Source: Closterium sp. Naga37s-1 (taxonomy: Eukaryota > Streptophyta > Zygnematophyceae > Desmidiales > Closteriaceae). Taken from it: 64,000 nucleotides of DNA. Below the pieces are notes generated by a model. That model saw only the letters and a list, made by a program, of their open reading frames with translations, was not told the DNA's origin and did no database searches. Positions 42,594 to 54,460 of this stretch are shown one piece after another. Made by a program: the position numbers and the translations under genes. Numbering within the stretch: position 1 is the stretch's first letter; each line of letters begins with the position of its first letter. The stretch spans positions 3,997,001 through 4,061,000 of the forward strand of contig CANJKZ010000820.1 of NCBI GenBank assembly GCA_947471745.1, in the 5' to 3' direction.

Positions 42594-43247
42594 CACTCAA
42601 GGCGGCTTCACTCACTCCCTCAGCTGCGAGGATGCTGAAGCACACGGAAAACACGGTAGCGTGTTCAGCGTCGTCAAGCCCTATGGCTGCCCTGACTGGC
42701 TGTCTGCTGAAGGGGTCGGCCATATTAGTCGAGCCAGCGTGATATGTGATATTGTGCGTGACCCTACTCAGGTTTTTGGCCCATCGAGCTTGATGTAGAA
42801 TATGAGTGGCTAGCGATGTGAAATAGTTGTTCGGAGAATGGTATATTGTGACCACAAAATCCACACCTTCAAGATAACAACGCAATGATCTTATTGCGTG
42901 TACGACTTCCAGCAACTGCTGCTCGGAAGTCATATAGCGTTGCTCTGTTGGAGAGAGCATTCTACTGTCAAATGCCACAAATCCTCTTTCTTGTAAAAGG
43001 ACTGTTCCAATCCCTACTGGCGAGGCATCAGTGACAACCTCGTATAGCTTGGACGTGTCTGGCACAACTAGAACTGGAGCGTTGGTTAATTTGTGTTTGA
43101 CCTCATAAATGCTTCTTCGCATTTTGTGGTCCTCTCCCAAGCACTACCCTTACGAGTGAGTGCTGTCAATGGGGCGACAATGTATAGTGGTTGTCAATTG
43201 GCAAGTCTGAGGAATGATCGCACTTGGCCCACATCTTTGTTACTATT
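42594..43247 (-). pseudogene. D RT end and RNase H
   Basis: The minus-strand translation has DVGQVRSFLRLAN then a stop, APLTALTRKGSAWERT, then RNase H: YEVVTDASPVGIGTVLLQER (catalytic Asp), SEQQLLEVVHAIRSLRCYLEG (Glu), ADPFSRQPV. The TDH motif of the third block reads TIYHSPN. N1 cuts the frame after about SEAALSGF, and the sequence resumes at 34684. Confidence 0.85.
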
Positions 43248-43955
43248 TATACGCACTAAACTGGCTACTAACAGCCTTACTAGTCACTAAAACTCTCTCC
43301 TCGGGGTCACCTCCGAGGGTCCTTGGGTGCCTGACCGAGGTCAGCCCCTATCCAAGGGTCCGAGTGTGTAGAGAGAGAGTTTCAGTGATGGCTGAGGTGC
43401 AGTAGCAATCGTCGTTCCTTGGCGTAGTCAATGCGGTAGCTTGTGGCAGCTTACTTGCAGCAAGCGTAGGAAAAAATCTTCACTCAAGTTATATTTAAGA
43501 ATAGCAAGAACACACAGATTTATACTAGCTCTATTCCTTTCTATTCTGCCTAATTCCATTCTTCAAGCTTGTAGTCTCGTTTCTCGCAACGAGAAACACG
43601 CTAACAAACATGCTAATGAACACGCTAACGAACACGCTGACGAACACGCTAATGAACATGTTGCACAAGCAAGGACCGGTCTTGCTCCTCAAACAGTAGC
43701 AGCGCGAGCAGCTGCTTGCTCGAACTCATGAGCAACTGCCAATTTTGAACGTCAGCAAATCACAACCTCCAAACAGCTCGCTCAAAACCAAATAGTCAGA
43801 CTCGCTCCTTGAACACACCAACCGTTCCCATTGGTCAAGACCAGCCTATACTTCACCTCGGTTGTTCCAGCCTTGCCGCTCCATTCAGCTGCAATAACAA
43901 AACCTGATTCATAACCTTAAATTAGCAAATTGAAATACAGAAAAGGTATTTCTGT
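43248..43955. repeat. Unclassified ~700-bp insertion in D
   Basis: Separates two adjoining RT blocks of D (WPTCKTV and DVGQVRSF). It carries a 66-bp motif (43308-43373) repeated at 44160-44224 in unit E. A series of CACGCTAACGAACACGCTGA-like repeats lies at 43590-43665. Possible long duplicated ends resemble GTTACAAAGA/GATTACAGA but are too diverged to prove. No coding domain is seen. Confidence 0.5.
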
Positions 43956-44092
43956 AATCAACGGTCTTGCAGGTCGGCCAACTTTCGATAGCTGCCACTT
44001 TCTTCGGATGCGCCTTTAATCCATCGTTACTCACGATTTGCCCAAGGTACTCCAAGCTCTCGCTTGAAAATTTTACGTTTCCACAATCGTGT
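43956..44092 (-). pseudogene. D RT thumb fragment
   Basis: The minus-strand translation reads GNVKFSSESLEYLGQIVSND then GLKAHPKKVAAIESWP, the gypsy RT block usually written FLGHIVS...DPxKVxAIxxWP. It is flanked on both sides by insertions. Confidence 0.8.
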
Positions 44093-44702
44093 TGACAACT
44101 ATTGGGATCTAGAAACCCTTAAGCACACCTTTAACACACTATAGGTAGTCCCCACGGGGCACCTCCAAGGGTCCTCGGGTGCCTGGCAAAGCCAGCCCCT
44201 AACTAAGGGTCCGTGTTTGTAGAGGGGTTTTCCCAAGCTCAATTGCGCAGCGTTGACGAACGATAGAGCAATTTTCATTCACTAAGGATTGATAACAACT
44301 TCGCACAAGCACGCATATATTTTTCACCTAACACACATGCTGAGGAAAATAGCAAACGGTTGATTAACTGTATTTCTAGGACTTCGCCTTGCTGTCTGGA
44401 AAAACGGTTGCCAAACTTCTGCTGCATTTGGCTTGATCTGAGTCCTTGAAATAACTGTCTTCAACTTTCATGTCTGCCAAATGCCCCTGTTGACTCCTCT
44501 CGCGAACGATCATGAACGCACAAGTGGAATCATGAATGCTCGTGTGGGAATTCCCGTTTTCCCACTGCTTACAGTTGTAAAACGGATACACCTAGCCCGC
44601 GCCATTTTCAATCCCCCCAATTGCAAAAGGTTTGTCGCCACCTTTGGGGGTGGGGGGCAAAACTGAACAGTTACATGGCAGATTTGTGGTCTATATGCAC
44701 TG

Positions 44703-44828
44703 TGTCAGACTTATATTACTTAGTCACTGTAGGCTACAGTGGGGTAGACACTAAGGGGTACAACACTCTAGGGTTTCATATTTGTACCCATCTCATTTCT
44801 AGTTCACACATTCCTCATTCTTTTCACA
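44703..44828 (+). repeat. B5 5' LTR (126 bp)
   Basis: TGTCAGACTTATATT to TTCTTTTCACA, with core GTAGGCTACAGTGGGGTAGA. Confidence 0.93.
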
Positions 44829-44899
44829 TGGTATAGAGCAGGTTCCCTAGTGGGAACGTTTCCTAGGGCCCACCACGAAATCGAAAAAAAAAAATTACC

Positions 44900-45700
44900 T
44901 GCCCGGAGCGCGCTTCGCCCCTGCCCTAGTCGCGCCCCGTGTGCCTGCCCTCCCGTCGCATCCCCTGCCCTTAGCGGCCCGTCGCACCCTCTTAAGGCCT
45001 CGTCGCGGCCCCTCTCACGGCCCTTCGCGGCCCCTTCGCGGCTCCCTCGCGGCCCCTCCGCGGCCCTTCACGGCCCCTCTCACGGCCCTTCGCGGCCCCT
45101 CGCTGCCCCTCACGGCCCCTTCGCCGCTCTTCGCGGCCCCTCGCGGCCCCTTCGTGGCCCCTCGCGGCTCCTTCTCGGCCCCGTCGCCGCCCTTCGTGGC
45201 CCCTTCACGGCCCTTCGCGGCCCCTTCTCGGCCCCTTCGCCGTCCTTCGCGGCCCCTTTGCGGCTCCTCCACGGCCCTTCGTGGCCCTTCGCGGCCCTTC
45301 GCGGCTCCTTCACGGCCCCTCGGCGGCTCCTTCGCGGCTCGTCGCGGCCCCTCTTCACGGCCCCTCCCCAGCTCTTCACGGCCCTGCCGCCCCGCCGCCG
45401 CCGCCGACAGCAGCAGCCGCAGCCGCCGCTACCGTGACAGCCGCAGCCGCCACAGCCGGACCCGCAGCCGCCGCCGCAGCTGACAGCAGCAGCCGCCGCC
45501 GCCGCTGCCGTGACAGCCGCCGCCGCCGCTGCCAGGACTGCAGCCGCCGCCGCCGTACCGGCCCTGCCCTGCAGCTGAGGCGCGGCTCTCCTCTGCCGCC
45601 CTGTCGCGGCCCTGTCCCTGCCGGCGCGCCTCGGCCCTGCCCCACCACTTGCGGACCTCTATCCTCCCGCCCTGGTAAGAGCACCGCCGAGCCGCGCCTC
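44900..45700 (+). repeat. B5 GC-rich leader minisatellite
   Basis: First about 460 bp of 10-40-bp units with CGGCCCTTCGCGGCCCCT, then GCCGCCGCCGCTGCC-type triplet repeats (45390-45560). Open frames on both strands are artefacts of composition. Confidence 0.8.
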
Positions 45701-45758
45701 TGCTACTGAGCTGCTACTAGCCTGTCACTGCTGTTGCTAGCGTGCTGCTGCTGCTGTC

Positions 45759-48107
45759 ATGGCTACCCCTAGTGTTCTCACATTTGATGCTGAGGGTCGG
45801 GCTGTCGACTTTGAGGTCTGGGTCGATGATCTGCAGCTTTTCCTGCAGTGCGATAGGAAAGACGGTCTCTCACTGTTCGATCTCACGTCTGGCGCCTCTA
45901 CTGCCCCTGCTGCCGATGCTGACAGCACTGTTCGCTCACAGAGGGCAACACGCGATGCTGCTGCCCGTCTTGCTGTGCGTAGTCACTTGCCGTCCACTGA
46001 GCGCGCACAGTTTAGTCAGTACAAAAGTGCTAAGACCTTGTACGACGCTGTAGTTGCACGCTACTCGTCCCCTGCCACTGCTGCCCTTAGTCGCCTCATG
46101 CTGCCGTACCTGTTCCCTGACCTCGCCGCCTTCCCCACTGTCGCTGACCTCATTACGCACCTTCGCACTTGTGACACCCGCTACCGCGCTGCGCTTCCTG
46201 CTGAGTTCTGCGCCAAGAACCCCCCTCCCATGTACATCACCCTCTACTACATAGTCACCCGGCTCCCTGACTCCCTTCGTCCGGTCAGGGACCACTTCCT
46301 CTCTGTTTGCCCCACCACACTCACCGTTGACCTCCTCGAGGAGCGCCTCCTGGCAGCTGAGAAGAGTATAGTCGCTGTAGGAGCCTCTCGTGGTGACCCT
46401 CGTGCCCCCTTCTTTGAGGGGTGCTCCCCCTCCCCCCTTTTGCCCTCTGTTGCCTCTGCTGCTGCGGTCGACCTCGTTGGCACCGAGTCGGTCGGCGCTG
46501 CGTCTGCCCCTAGCGGGAGACGCCGCAACGACAAGGGCAAGGGGGGCAAGGGCGCTGGAGGAGCTGGAGGGGGCGGTGGAGGTGGCGGTGGAGGCGGCGG
46601 AGGGGTTGGGGGTGGCGGTGGGAGTGGTGGCGGGGGTGGGGGCTTCGGTGGCGGCGGTGGAGGCGGAGGTGGCGGCGGCGGTGGCGGTGGGAGCGGAGGC
46701 GGCGGCGGTGGCGGTGGTGGCGGCGGTGGCGGCGGCGGCGGTGGAGCTGGTCGGGGTGGCTCTGTGCAGCGGGGCGGCTTCGGTGGTGGTCCGCGCCAGC
46801 AGCAGCAGCGCACGCGTGAGACCCCGCCCCCCCAGCAGCTTCGTGAGTGGTACGCTGCGCGTCAGCGGGGTGGGGGTGCTGGTCCCTGTGCCTACGTCCT
46901 GCGTACTGGCGACCGCACTGGTGAGCCGTGCGGCGGCCCGCACACCACCCAGCGCTGCTTCGGCCGCCTGACGGATGCGTGGCGTCTCCAGTTCCCTGAC
47001 GCCACTGAGATCCCTCACTGGGGCGAGCTGCTTAGGTCGGGGGTTGCTATCTTTGATCTTGATTATGATGCTATTCTTGCTGCCATGTATGTTGTGTCTG
47101 CTAGTGATGAGGGTGACTGTTACCTGTGTGTTCCGCCTGACCCGGGCATTGAGGCTGCTGCTCTAGGTGCTGGTGAGGCTGCTGCTCTAGGTGCTAGTGA
47201 GTCTGCTGCCCCAGGTGCTGGTGAGTCTGCTCTCTCAGGTACCACGTCGGCTCAGGCTTTGCATACTTTCACCCTTGACTCGGGTGCTTCCCGCTCCTTC
47301 TTTCGAGACCGCACCACACTCACGCCGCTTAGTCGGCCGGTTGCGGTCTCACTGGCAGACCCCTCTGGGGGTCCTGTCCTTGCCCACTTCTCCACTGTCT
47401 TACCGTGTCCGGCGGCCCCTTCTGGTACCCTGTCAGGTCTTTACCTCCCCTCGTTCTCTACGAACCTGGTGAGTGGTGCTGACCTCCAGGATGGGGGGGT
47501 TGACCAGTTCACTCCTGCGAGTCAGCGAGTGACCCACTGTACGTGTGCTCGGACGGGCCGACACTTGGCCACGTTTACCCGTCAGCCGGGGTCAAGCCTG
47601 TACACACTGACTACTGAGTCTCCTCCGGTTGCTACGTCTTGTCAGGTAGCTGCGTCGGGTCAGGTGTTTGCTGCAGCGTCCAGGTCTGGTCCTGAGTCTG
47701 CCCCCTGCTCGTGTCGTCTCCTGTCTCACCAGACTCTCCTCTGGCACCACCGCCTTGGTCACCCCTCCCTGCCTCGTCTCCGAGGCATGGCCTCCCGTTA
47801 CCTTGTCTCTGGTCTCCCCCGGTCCCTCCCTCCCCTTCCTCTGGGGCCTGCCCCCACCTGCGTTCCCTGCGTCGAGGGGCGGCAGCGCGCCGCTCCTCAC
47901 TCCTCCGAGTTTCCGCCGACAGAGGCTCCGCTGCAGACTCTCCACATGGACGTGTGGGGCCCAGCCCGTGTCCGTGGACAGGGTCACGAGCGTTACTTCC
48001 TCTTGGTGGTTGACGACTACTCGCGTTACACCGCAGTCTTCCCCTTGCGCACCAAGGGTGAGGTCACTGGGGTGTTGATCGACTGGATCCGCGCTGCTCA
48101 TCTCTAG
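45759..48107 (+). pseudogene. B5 gag, nucleocapsid, protease and start of integrase
   Basis: 782 codons from MATPSVLTFDAEGR. Gag UBN2-type domain at about residues 8-225 (WVDDLQLFLQCDRKDG, LYDAVVARYSSPATAALSRL). A poly-Gly linker covers about residues 262-335. The Cys-x13-Cys-x3-His-x4-Cys motif (CAYVLRTGDRTGEPC onward) lies near residue 375, protease LDSGASRSFFRD at about 507, GAG-pre-integrase LWHHRLGHPS, and integrase HMDVWGP and VVDDYSRYTAVFPL. A TAG at 48105-48107 stops the frame after IRAAHL; B6 has a sense codon there and reads on in the same frame. Confidence 0.9.
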
Positions 48108-51100
48108 CTCAGAGAGAGTTTCGGCTCGGACTTTCCTGTTTTGCGTCTGCACTCCGACAGAGGTGGAGAGTTTTCCTCCGACCTTCTGCGAGCTTTCTGC
48201 CGTGCGAGGGGCATCCACCAGACATTCACGCTTCCGGCCTCTCCACAGCAAAATGGGATTGCTGAGCGCCGCATTGGCATGGTCATGGACGTCGCTCGTA
48301 CGTCCATGATCCATGCGGCTGCTCCCCATTTTCTGTGGCCGTTCGCGGTTCAGTACGCGGCGCACCAGATCAACCTTCAGCCCCGTGTCTCCTTGCCGGA
48401 GACCTCCCCCACCCTGCGATGGACCGGGAAGGTTGGCGATGCGTCTGCGTTCCGTGTCTGGGGATCTCGGGCTTTCGTCCGAGACTTGTCTGCGGACAAG
48501 CTGTCCTCCCGTGCTGTTCCCTGCGTCTTCCTTAGCTTCCCCCCTGATGCGCCTGGTTGGAAGTTTTACCACCCCACCTCGCGCCGTGTTCTGTCCTCCC
48601 AGGACGTCACGTTTGACGAGTCGGTGCCGTACTACCGTCTCTTCCCCTACCGCACTGCCCCCCTCCCCCCCCCCGCCGCTCTTCCTCATGCCAGGTCCCC
48701 CCCCCGATAGACCCCCTCCCCCCTCAGGGTCCTGCCCCCTCAGGTGTGTCTCAGGTAGACGCAGTCGAGCCTGTCGAGGTAGCTGTTGACTCTGGTGCTG
48801 CTCGGGGTGCTGCGCCTGCGGGTGCCGGGTCTGGGGGTGCTGAGCCTGAGCGTGCAGAGACTGGGGGTGCTGGGACTGGGGGTGCTGCGTCTGGGGGTGC
48901 TGAGCCTGGGGTTGCTGGGTCTGGGGGTGCGAAGCCTGGGGGTGCGGAGCCTGGAGGTCCTTCGGGTACTTTGCCTCGGCGGGAGCTACCCTCTCCATAG
49001 GAGCTGCGCGAGTGGTTTGCTCGGCGTTGGAGTCGTGCTGCTGGAGCTGGTGTTGCTGCTGGTGCTGGAGGTTCTACTGCTGCTGGGGGTGCTGGAGCTA
49101 TGGGTCCCGGAGGTGCTCGTACTGGAGGTACTGGAGCTGCTGGGCCTGGTGGTTCTCTTGGTGCTGGAGCTGCTGGACGAGCTGGAGCTGGCGGTGCTGC
49201 TGGAGTAGGCGCTGCTGGGGGTGCCGGAGCCGGAGCTGCTGCGTCTTCTGGTGGTCCTCCTCGCGCTGGAGCTACTGGAGGTTCTGGAGCTGGAGTTACT
49301 ACTGGAGCTGGAGCTGGAGGATCTGGAGCTGGAGGTGCTGCTGGAGCCAGTGCTCCTGGGGGTGCTGGAGTTGGCGCTGCTGGTGCTGCTGGAGGTGCTA
49401 CTGGAGGTGGTGGTACTGCTGGAGTCAGAGCTGACGCTGGGGGTGCTGGTGCTGTCCCCGCTGGTTCTGGAGGTGCTGCGCGGCCTCGACCACACTTCGT
49501 TCCCCTCCTTGAGCAGGTTCTTGGCCTTCCGCCTTCTTCTGGTCCTTCTCCTGCCTTAGAGTGTCCACAGCCCGTCCCGTCCTCGTCACAGTTACAGCTG
49601 GCCTGTCCACTGCCTGCCCCTTCTCCCTACGCTGGTCCTACTGGAGGTCTTGCTGAGCGTCGTGAGCCTGAGTCGCGTCCAGCGTCGCCTGTTCGTGCTG
49701 TTCGCACCGGTCGCCGTGTTCCACGTCAGCGTCCTCCTGCAGTCCCAGGCACACACCAGATGGCACTGCGTCCCTCCACTGCTCCACAGCGTGTCCCTTT
49801 GCTGTCTCCTCCTGAGTCCTCTCTTCCTGCTCTTGCTGACCCGGAGTCTGACTCTCTTCGTGCAACTAGTCCTACTGTCACGCGTCTCCTGGCTACTGTT
49901 GTCACTGACCCTTCTTTTGAGTCCACTGCTGCGTCTACCTTAGTTGCTGAGCTTGTCGACTTCGCTGCTCACTGTCGTTTAGACTACGCCGCTAGTCTTG
50001 TTGCTGAGTCTGAATCTGTCTGTCCTCCATCCGTCAGGGGTGAGTGTGCTCTTGGCACGGACGTCCTTGAGGACAGGCAGGAGGAGTTCCACTGTTTTGC
50101 TGCTGCTTTACCCCATCTCGTGGCCATGCTGCTTGCCCCTGAGGGAGACCCGGATGCACCAGACATCCCAACCCCGCGCTCTTATGCAGAGGCGATAGAG
50201 GGTCCCTACTCCTCTCAGTGGCAGATAGCCATGGACGCAGAGATGGCTTCTTGGAAGTCCACGGGCACCTACGTTGACGAGGTTTCCCCCCCTGGGGCGA
50301 ACATCGTTAGTGGCATGTGGATCTTCAGGGTGAAGCGGCCGCCGGGTTCTCCGCCTTTCTTCAAGGCGCGCTACGTGGCTAGGGGCTTCAGACAGCGGCA
50401 GGGAGTTGACTACTTTCAGACCTTCTCTCCCACCCCGAAGATGACTACTCTTCGGGTGCTGCTGCACATAGCCGCTCAGCGCGACTACGAGCTTCACTCT
50501 CTTGACTTCAGCACTGCTTTCCTGCAGGGCAGCCTGCACGAGGAGATCTGGCTGCGCCGCCCACCTGGCTTCACTGGGTCTTTTCCTCCTGGCACCCAGT
50601 GGAGCCTCCGGTGGCCAGTTTACGGTCTCCGCCAGGCGCCCCGTGAGTGGCACGACACACTGAGGACTACACTTGCGGCTCTTGGGTTTGCTCCTTCTAC
50701 TGCCGACCCGTCGCTGTTTTTGCGCACCGACACCTCCTTGCCGCCGTTCTACATCCTCGTGTACGTCGACGACTTGGTCTTTGCCACTGCTGACACTGCT
50801 GGACTCGCCCACGTGAAGTCCGAGCTGCAGAAGAGACACACGTGCACAGACCTGGGTGAACTGCGCAGCTATCTTGGCTTGCAGATCACCCGGGACAGAG
50901 CACGGCGCACCATTACCTTGACTCAGTCACACATGGTGCAGCAGGTCCTTCAGCGCTTCGACTTCACGTACTCCTCGCCTCAGGCCACTCCTCTGTCTAC
51001 TCGCCACTCTCTCTCAGCTCTGCCTTCGGATGAGTCCGTAGAGCCGAGTGGCCCGTACCCAGAGCTTGTTGGCTGCCTCATGTACCTGATGACCTGCACT

Positions 51101-51745
51101 CGACCTGACCTGGCATACCCTCTTAGCATCTTAGCACGCTATGTTGCTCCTGGGAGACACAGACCAGAGCACATGGCTGCTGCGAAGAGGGTGTTGCGTT
51201 ACTTGTGCAGTACATTGGGCATGGGGCTCGTGCTTGGAGGGCACAGTTCAGTGGTCCTGACTGGTCACGCAGACGCTTCTTGGGCTGACGACTTGGCTAC
51301 GCAGCGGTCGTCACAGGGTTACACCTTTAGTCTTGGTTCAGGCTCTGTTTCGTGGCGGTCTACCTGCTCGTCTTCTGTTCTCGGCTCCAGCTGTGAGGCC
51401 GAGATCTACGCAGGGGCCATGGCTGCACAGGAGTTACGCTGGCTCACCTACCTGCTGACCGATCTGGGAGAGCCGCCTCGTTCTCCTCCAGTTCTGTACG
51501 TAGACAACAAGGCCATGCTGGCCTTGTGTCGGGAGCACAGACTGGAGCACAGAACGAAGCACATTGCTCTTCGCTACTTCCTTGCTCGTGAGCTGCAGCA
51601 GCGTGGTCAGCTGCGCCTTGCTTACGTGGCCTCTCAGGCCAACACTGCTGATATCTTTACCAAGGCACTTCAGCCTTGTGATCATCAGCGTTTTTGTACG
51701 ATGCAAGGTCTTGTGCCTACTTGGCCTCACTTGCTTACCTCTTGA
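48108..51745 (+). pseudogene. B5 integrase end, linker, RT and RNase H
   Basis: In frame from 48141: LHSDRGGEFSSDLL and NGIAERRIGMVMD (integrase Asp and Glu). A shift in a C-rich run near 48665-48705 moves to the frame of 48746-49000, which ends at TAG 48998 just before ELREWFARRW. After that the same frame is open to 51745: Gly/Ala repeat linker, YAEAIEGPYSSQW, LDFSTAFLQGS, LVYVDDLVFAT, SYLGLQITRDRARR, TGHADASWADD, SCEAEIYAG, LYVDNKAMLAL and end PHLLTS. One frameshift and two nonsense codons are all that separate it from the B6 type. Confidence 0.9.
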
Positions 51746-51979
51746 CTTTGCTTGTACTGTGATCTATATATACCTGCCCTTCTTGCTTACCCCTGCTAGG
51801 TTGTGATCACTGTCTTGTTTTGTTCACCCTACTTTATAACCCTGCATGTGAACTGGCCTTGTGGCCTTTGACTTTGTGCTCGGACTGTGTGGTGACGTTG
51901 TGATCCACCCTGAGCTTGCTTTGCTTTGCTTGACTGGTCTTGTGACCCCTAGTTCTCCCCCACTCTGCCTATGGGGGTG

Positions 51980-52105
51980 TGTCAGACTGATATTACTTAG
52001 TCACTGTAGGCTACAGTGGGGTAGACACTAAGGGGTACAGCACTCTAGGGTTTCATATTTGTACCCTTCTCATTTCTAGTTCACACATTCCTCATTCTTT
52101 TCACA
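51980..52105 (+). repeat. B5 3' LTR (126 bp)
   Basis: TGTCAGACTGATATT to TTCTTTTCACA, followed by the TSD CACTG. Confidence 0.93.
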
Positions 52106-52730
52106 CACTGACACGTCAGCAACATTCCGATTTTTCTGGAGAGACATTATCAGGACTGGACGCGAAAATGATGTGTAGGTTCGGGTCAGGAATACTCCAC
52201 ACACGTGGAGGGCAAATCCGCCCTGTCAGCACTCACAGCTAGGTGCTGACTCACTGCACAAATATCCCATGGGCAAGGGGCAAAATCGCGGCTCGGTACC
52301 GTTTTTTTTAAATTGGCGCGGGCTAGGTGCATTTCCATTTTGTACCTGTTATTCGAACTGTTCTGTTAGGTGCGCGGCTTTCTCGCGAAAGTTCTATGTG
52401 CCACGTCACAAAAAGACACGCTCGAGATTCAGTTTTACAACTGAAATCTCGAGTGAATCCCGAGCACCCGTCGGGATCCCGCAGCACCCCCCGAAACACA
52501 CGTGCACCCCTCAGGTGCACAATCATGCACGACCGTCCTTTTTGGTCGCGCTGTACAGTGCACAAACGTGCGCCCTGCGCACGCTTGCAACAGTGCGAGC
52601 CACACGCGTGGGCCCTCAGGACCCACACGCGAGATCTGGACCCACACGCACGGTCCAGATTCTCGCGCACTTTTACCTTGACCATCGCGATAAAAATCTC
52701 AGCAGCAAAAGCACTCGCGGCTCACATTAA

Positions 52731-52890
52731 GGGTACATTCGTGGCCCGTGTCAGACTTCAGGTTAAAAGCCCTTAGTCTCCAATTTGGCTCATCCGAACT
52801 CGGATTTGCCTCACAAACGAGCCACTTTGGGTCTTCCAAGCCTCCACTTCGGGTCTGACCTGATGTCTGACACAGGCTACGAATGTACCC
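52731..52890. mobile_element. 160-bp MITE-like foldback element
   Basis: Terminal inverted repeats of about 28-38 bp: GGGTACATTCGTGGCCCGTG at the left pairs with CAGGCTACGAATGTACCC at the right (few mismatches). The unit is flanked by direct TAA (52728-52730 and 52891-52893). A 3-bp TWA duplication fits PIF/Harbinger-type MITEs. There is no coding sequence. It lies within unit E. Confidence 0.7.
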
Positions 52891-53001
52891 TAACACTCAT
52901 GAAACATCACGAAAGAAACATGAACGAACATGAAAGAAACATAAACGGTCATGAGCAAACATGAGCGCATATGAACGCTCATGAAGCTTGCACGAACGGC
53001 A

Positions 53002-54460
53002 TGTGAAAGTTTAGAAGAAAGAGAAGAGAAGAAGAGGTGCACTAGCAAGAATGGGGATACAAATAGCAAACCCTAGAAGGGTTGTACTCGCTATAGAGCA
53101 CCCCACTACAGGCTAGAGCATAAGATAACATTCTGACACACCCCCATAGCCAAAGTGGGGTGTAATCAGCAGAGCAAGAAAAGCAGTACAAGCTCAGGGT
53201 GGATCACAATGTCACCTCACATTCTGAGCACAAGTTCAAGAAGGAATAGTTTAAAGGGTACAATTATGAGCAAAGCTAGTGGTAGTCACAACGGGCAAGC
53301 GAGGAGGAGGAGAGAGAGTGAGGTGAGAGGAGATAGGAGGCGACGGCTGAAGCTGCAGACACACGGGCAACAGGAGGCAGACTGGCACAGCGGCTACCGG
53401 ACTAAGCGCCCGGACTACAGGAGTAACAGGCCCCGCAGCTAAAGTAGCGGCAGACGAGCAACGGACCCACGGGCGGCTGGCGTAGAAGTCTACGACTGGG
53501 CTACCGGACGAAGTCCCCGGACTACAGGTGCTGCTGGCGACACGACGGCAACCTCCGTGCAACTTCCCCAAACAGTCTCACCCCCCCGACACACACCCGC
53601 TGCTACACCGCTAGCTCCACTCCCCTTTCACCCCCCCTTAGTACCACTCCACCGGCTCCAACACGTCCACCCCCCCTCAGCGGCAGCTGCAGCACAAGGA
53701 GACGGAGGAGGAGGAAGAGCAGGGAACGGTACAGAGTGAAGTCACCCCCATACCCCTCACCCCCAAACCCTAATTCAGGAGAATGGGGAGTAGGAGGGGT
53801 GGGGCGCCAGTAGAAGCACTGGGGGACAGCGAGGAGGGCAGGGGCAGCGAGGAACGAGCCCACCACGGGCCTGGTAGAGACGCCCGAGCCGCGCGCAGGC
53901 GGCCCGAGCCGCGCGCGGGCCTGGCGCCGCCCGTACGGGCCGCGCGCGGGCCTGGCGCAGCCCGTACGGGCCGCGCGCGGGCCTGGCGCAGCCCGTACGG
54001 GTGGCGCGCGGGCCTGGCGCAGCCCGTACGGGTCGCGCGCTGCCTGTACGGGCAGAGAACCGCCGCGCGCCTCGGGGCGCACGGCGGGCAGAAAACCGCC
54101 GCGCGCCTCGGGGCGCACGGCGGGCAGAAAACCGCCGCGCGCCTCGGGGCGCACGGCGGGCAGAAAACCGCCGCGCGCCTCGGGGCGCACGGCGGGAAGA
54201 AAAACTGCCGCACGCCACGGGGCGTGCGGCACAGAGAGTAGCAGTAGCAGTTGCAGCGGAAGCAACAAGGTGGTGAGCCCATCCACAGGATCGATCCAAG
54301 GGGATCGACCTCCTCTGATACCATGTGAAAGTTTAGAAGAAAGAGAAGAGAAGAAGAGGTGCACTAGCAAGAATGGGGATACAAATAGCAAACCCTAGAA
54401 GGGTTGTACTCGCTATAGAGCACCCCACTACAGGCTAGAGCATAAGATAACATTCTGACA
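53002..54460 (-). mobile_element. F: non-coding LTR element of the N family
   Basis: 137-bp LTRs, identical by eye (53002-53138 and 54324-54460), TSD CGGCA (52997-53001 and 54461-54465). On the minus strand the PBS TGGTATCAGAGG (54323-54312) follows the 5' LTR, and CCCCACTTTGGCTATGGGGGTG precedes the 3' LTR. The 1,185-bp interior has no pol domain. Its 3' part (53150-53640) is homologous to G and N1. Identical LTRs mean recent insertion. Confidence 0.93.
53911..54235 (-). repeat. F internal tandem repeats
   Basis: Two arrays: about four units of roughly 28 bp with CGCGGGCCTGGCGCAGCCCG (53911-54045), then four units of about 35 bp with CGCCTCGGGGCGCACGGCGG (54055-54210). The latter unit matches the N1 leader repeat. 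Confidence 0.85.

Larger units (their letters stand above)
44703..52105 (+). mobile_element. B5: near-intact family-B copia element
   Basis: 126-bp LTRs (44703-44828 and 51980-52105) differing at three positions, TSD CACTG (44698-44702 and 52106-52110), PBS-like TGGTATAGAGCA at 44829-44840. A GC-rich leader, gag-pol frame with few defects, and conserved pre-LTR hairpin CCCCCACTCTGCCTATGGGGGTG follow. Confidence 0.95.

Noticed and set aside
43590-43665. CRISPR-like array of short repeats with CACGCTAACGAACACGCT
   Set aside because: Units are directly adjacent without unique spacers, short and degenerate; it is a simple tandem repeat in a eukaryotic element.
45936-47018. 360-codon minus-strand frame over B5 gag and Gly-rich linker
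   Set aside because: It is the shadow of the gag frame. The sense strand carries conserved gag, zinc motif and protease, and the antisense is Thr/Ala/Pro-rich low complexity.
47592-48998. 468-codon minus-strand frame over B5 protease/integrase
   Set aside because: Antisense shadow of conserved pol; no recognisable domain, and the GC-rich third positions explain the lack of stops.
52269-52776. Overlapping frames of 120-153 codons within unit E
   Set aside because: No domain, balanced between strands, and next to repeats of CATGAACG type; I see no support for a gene.
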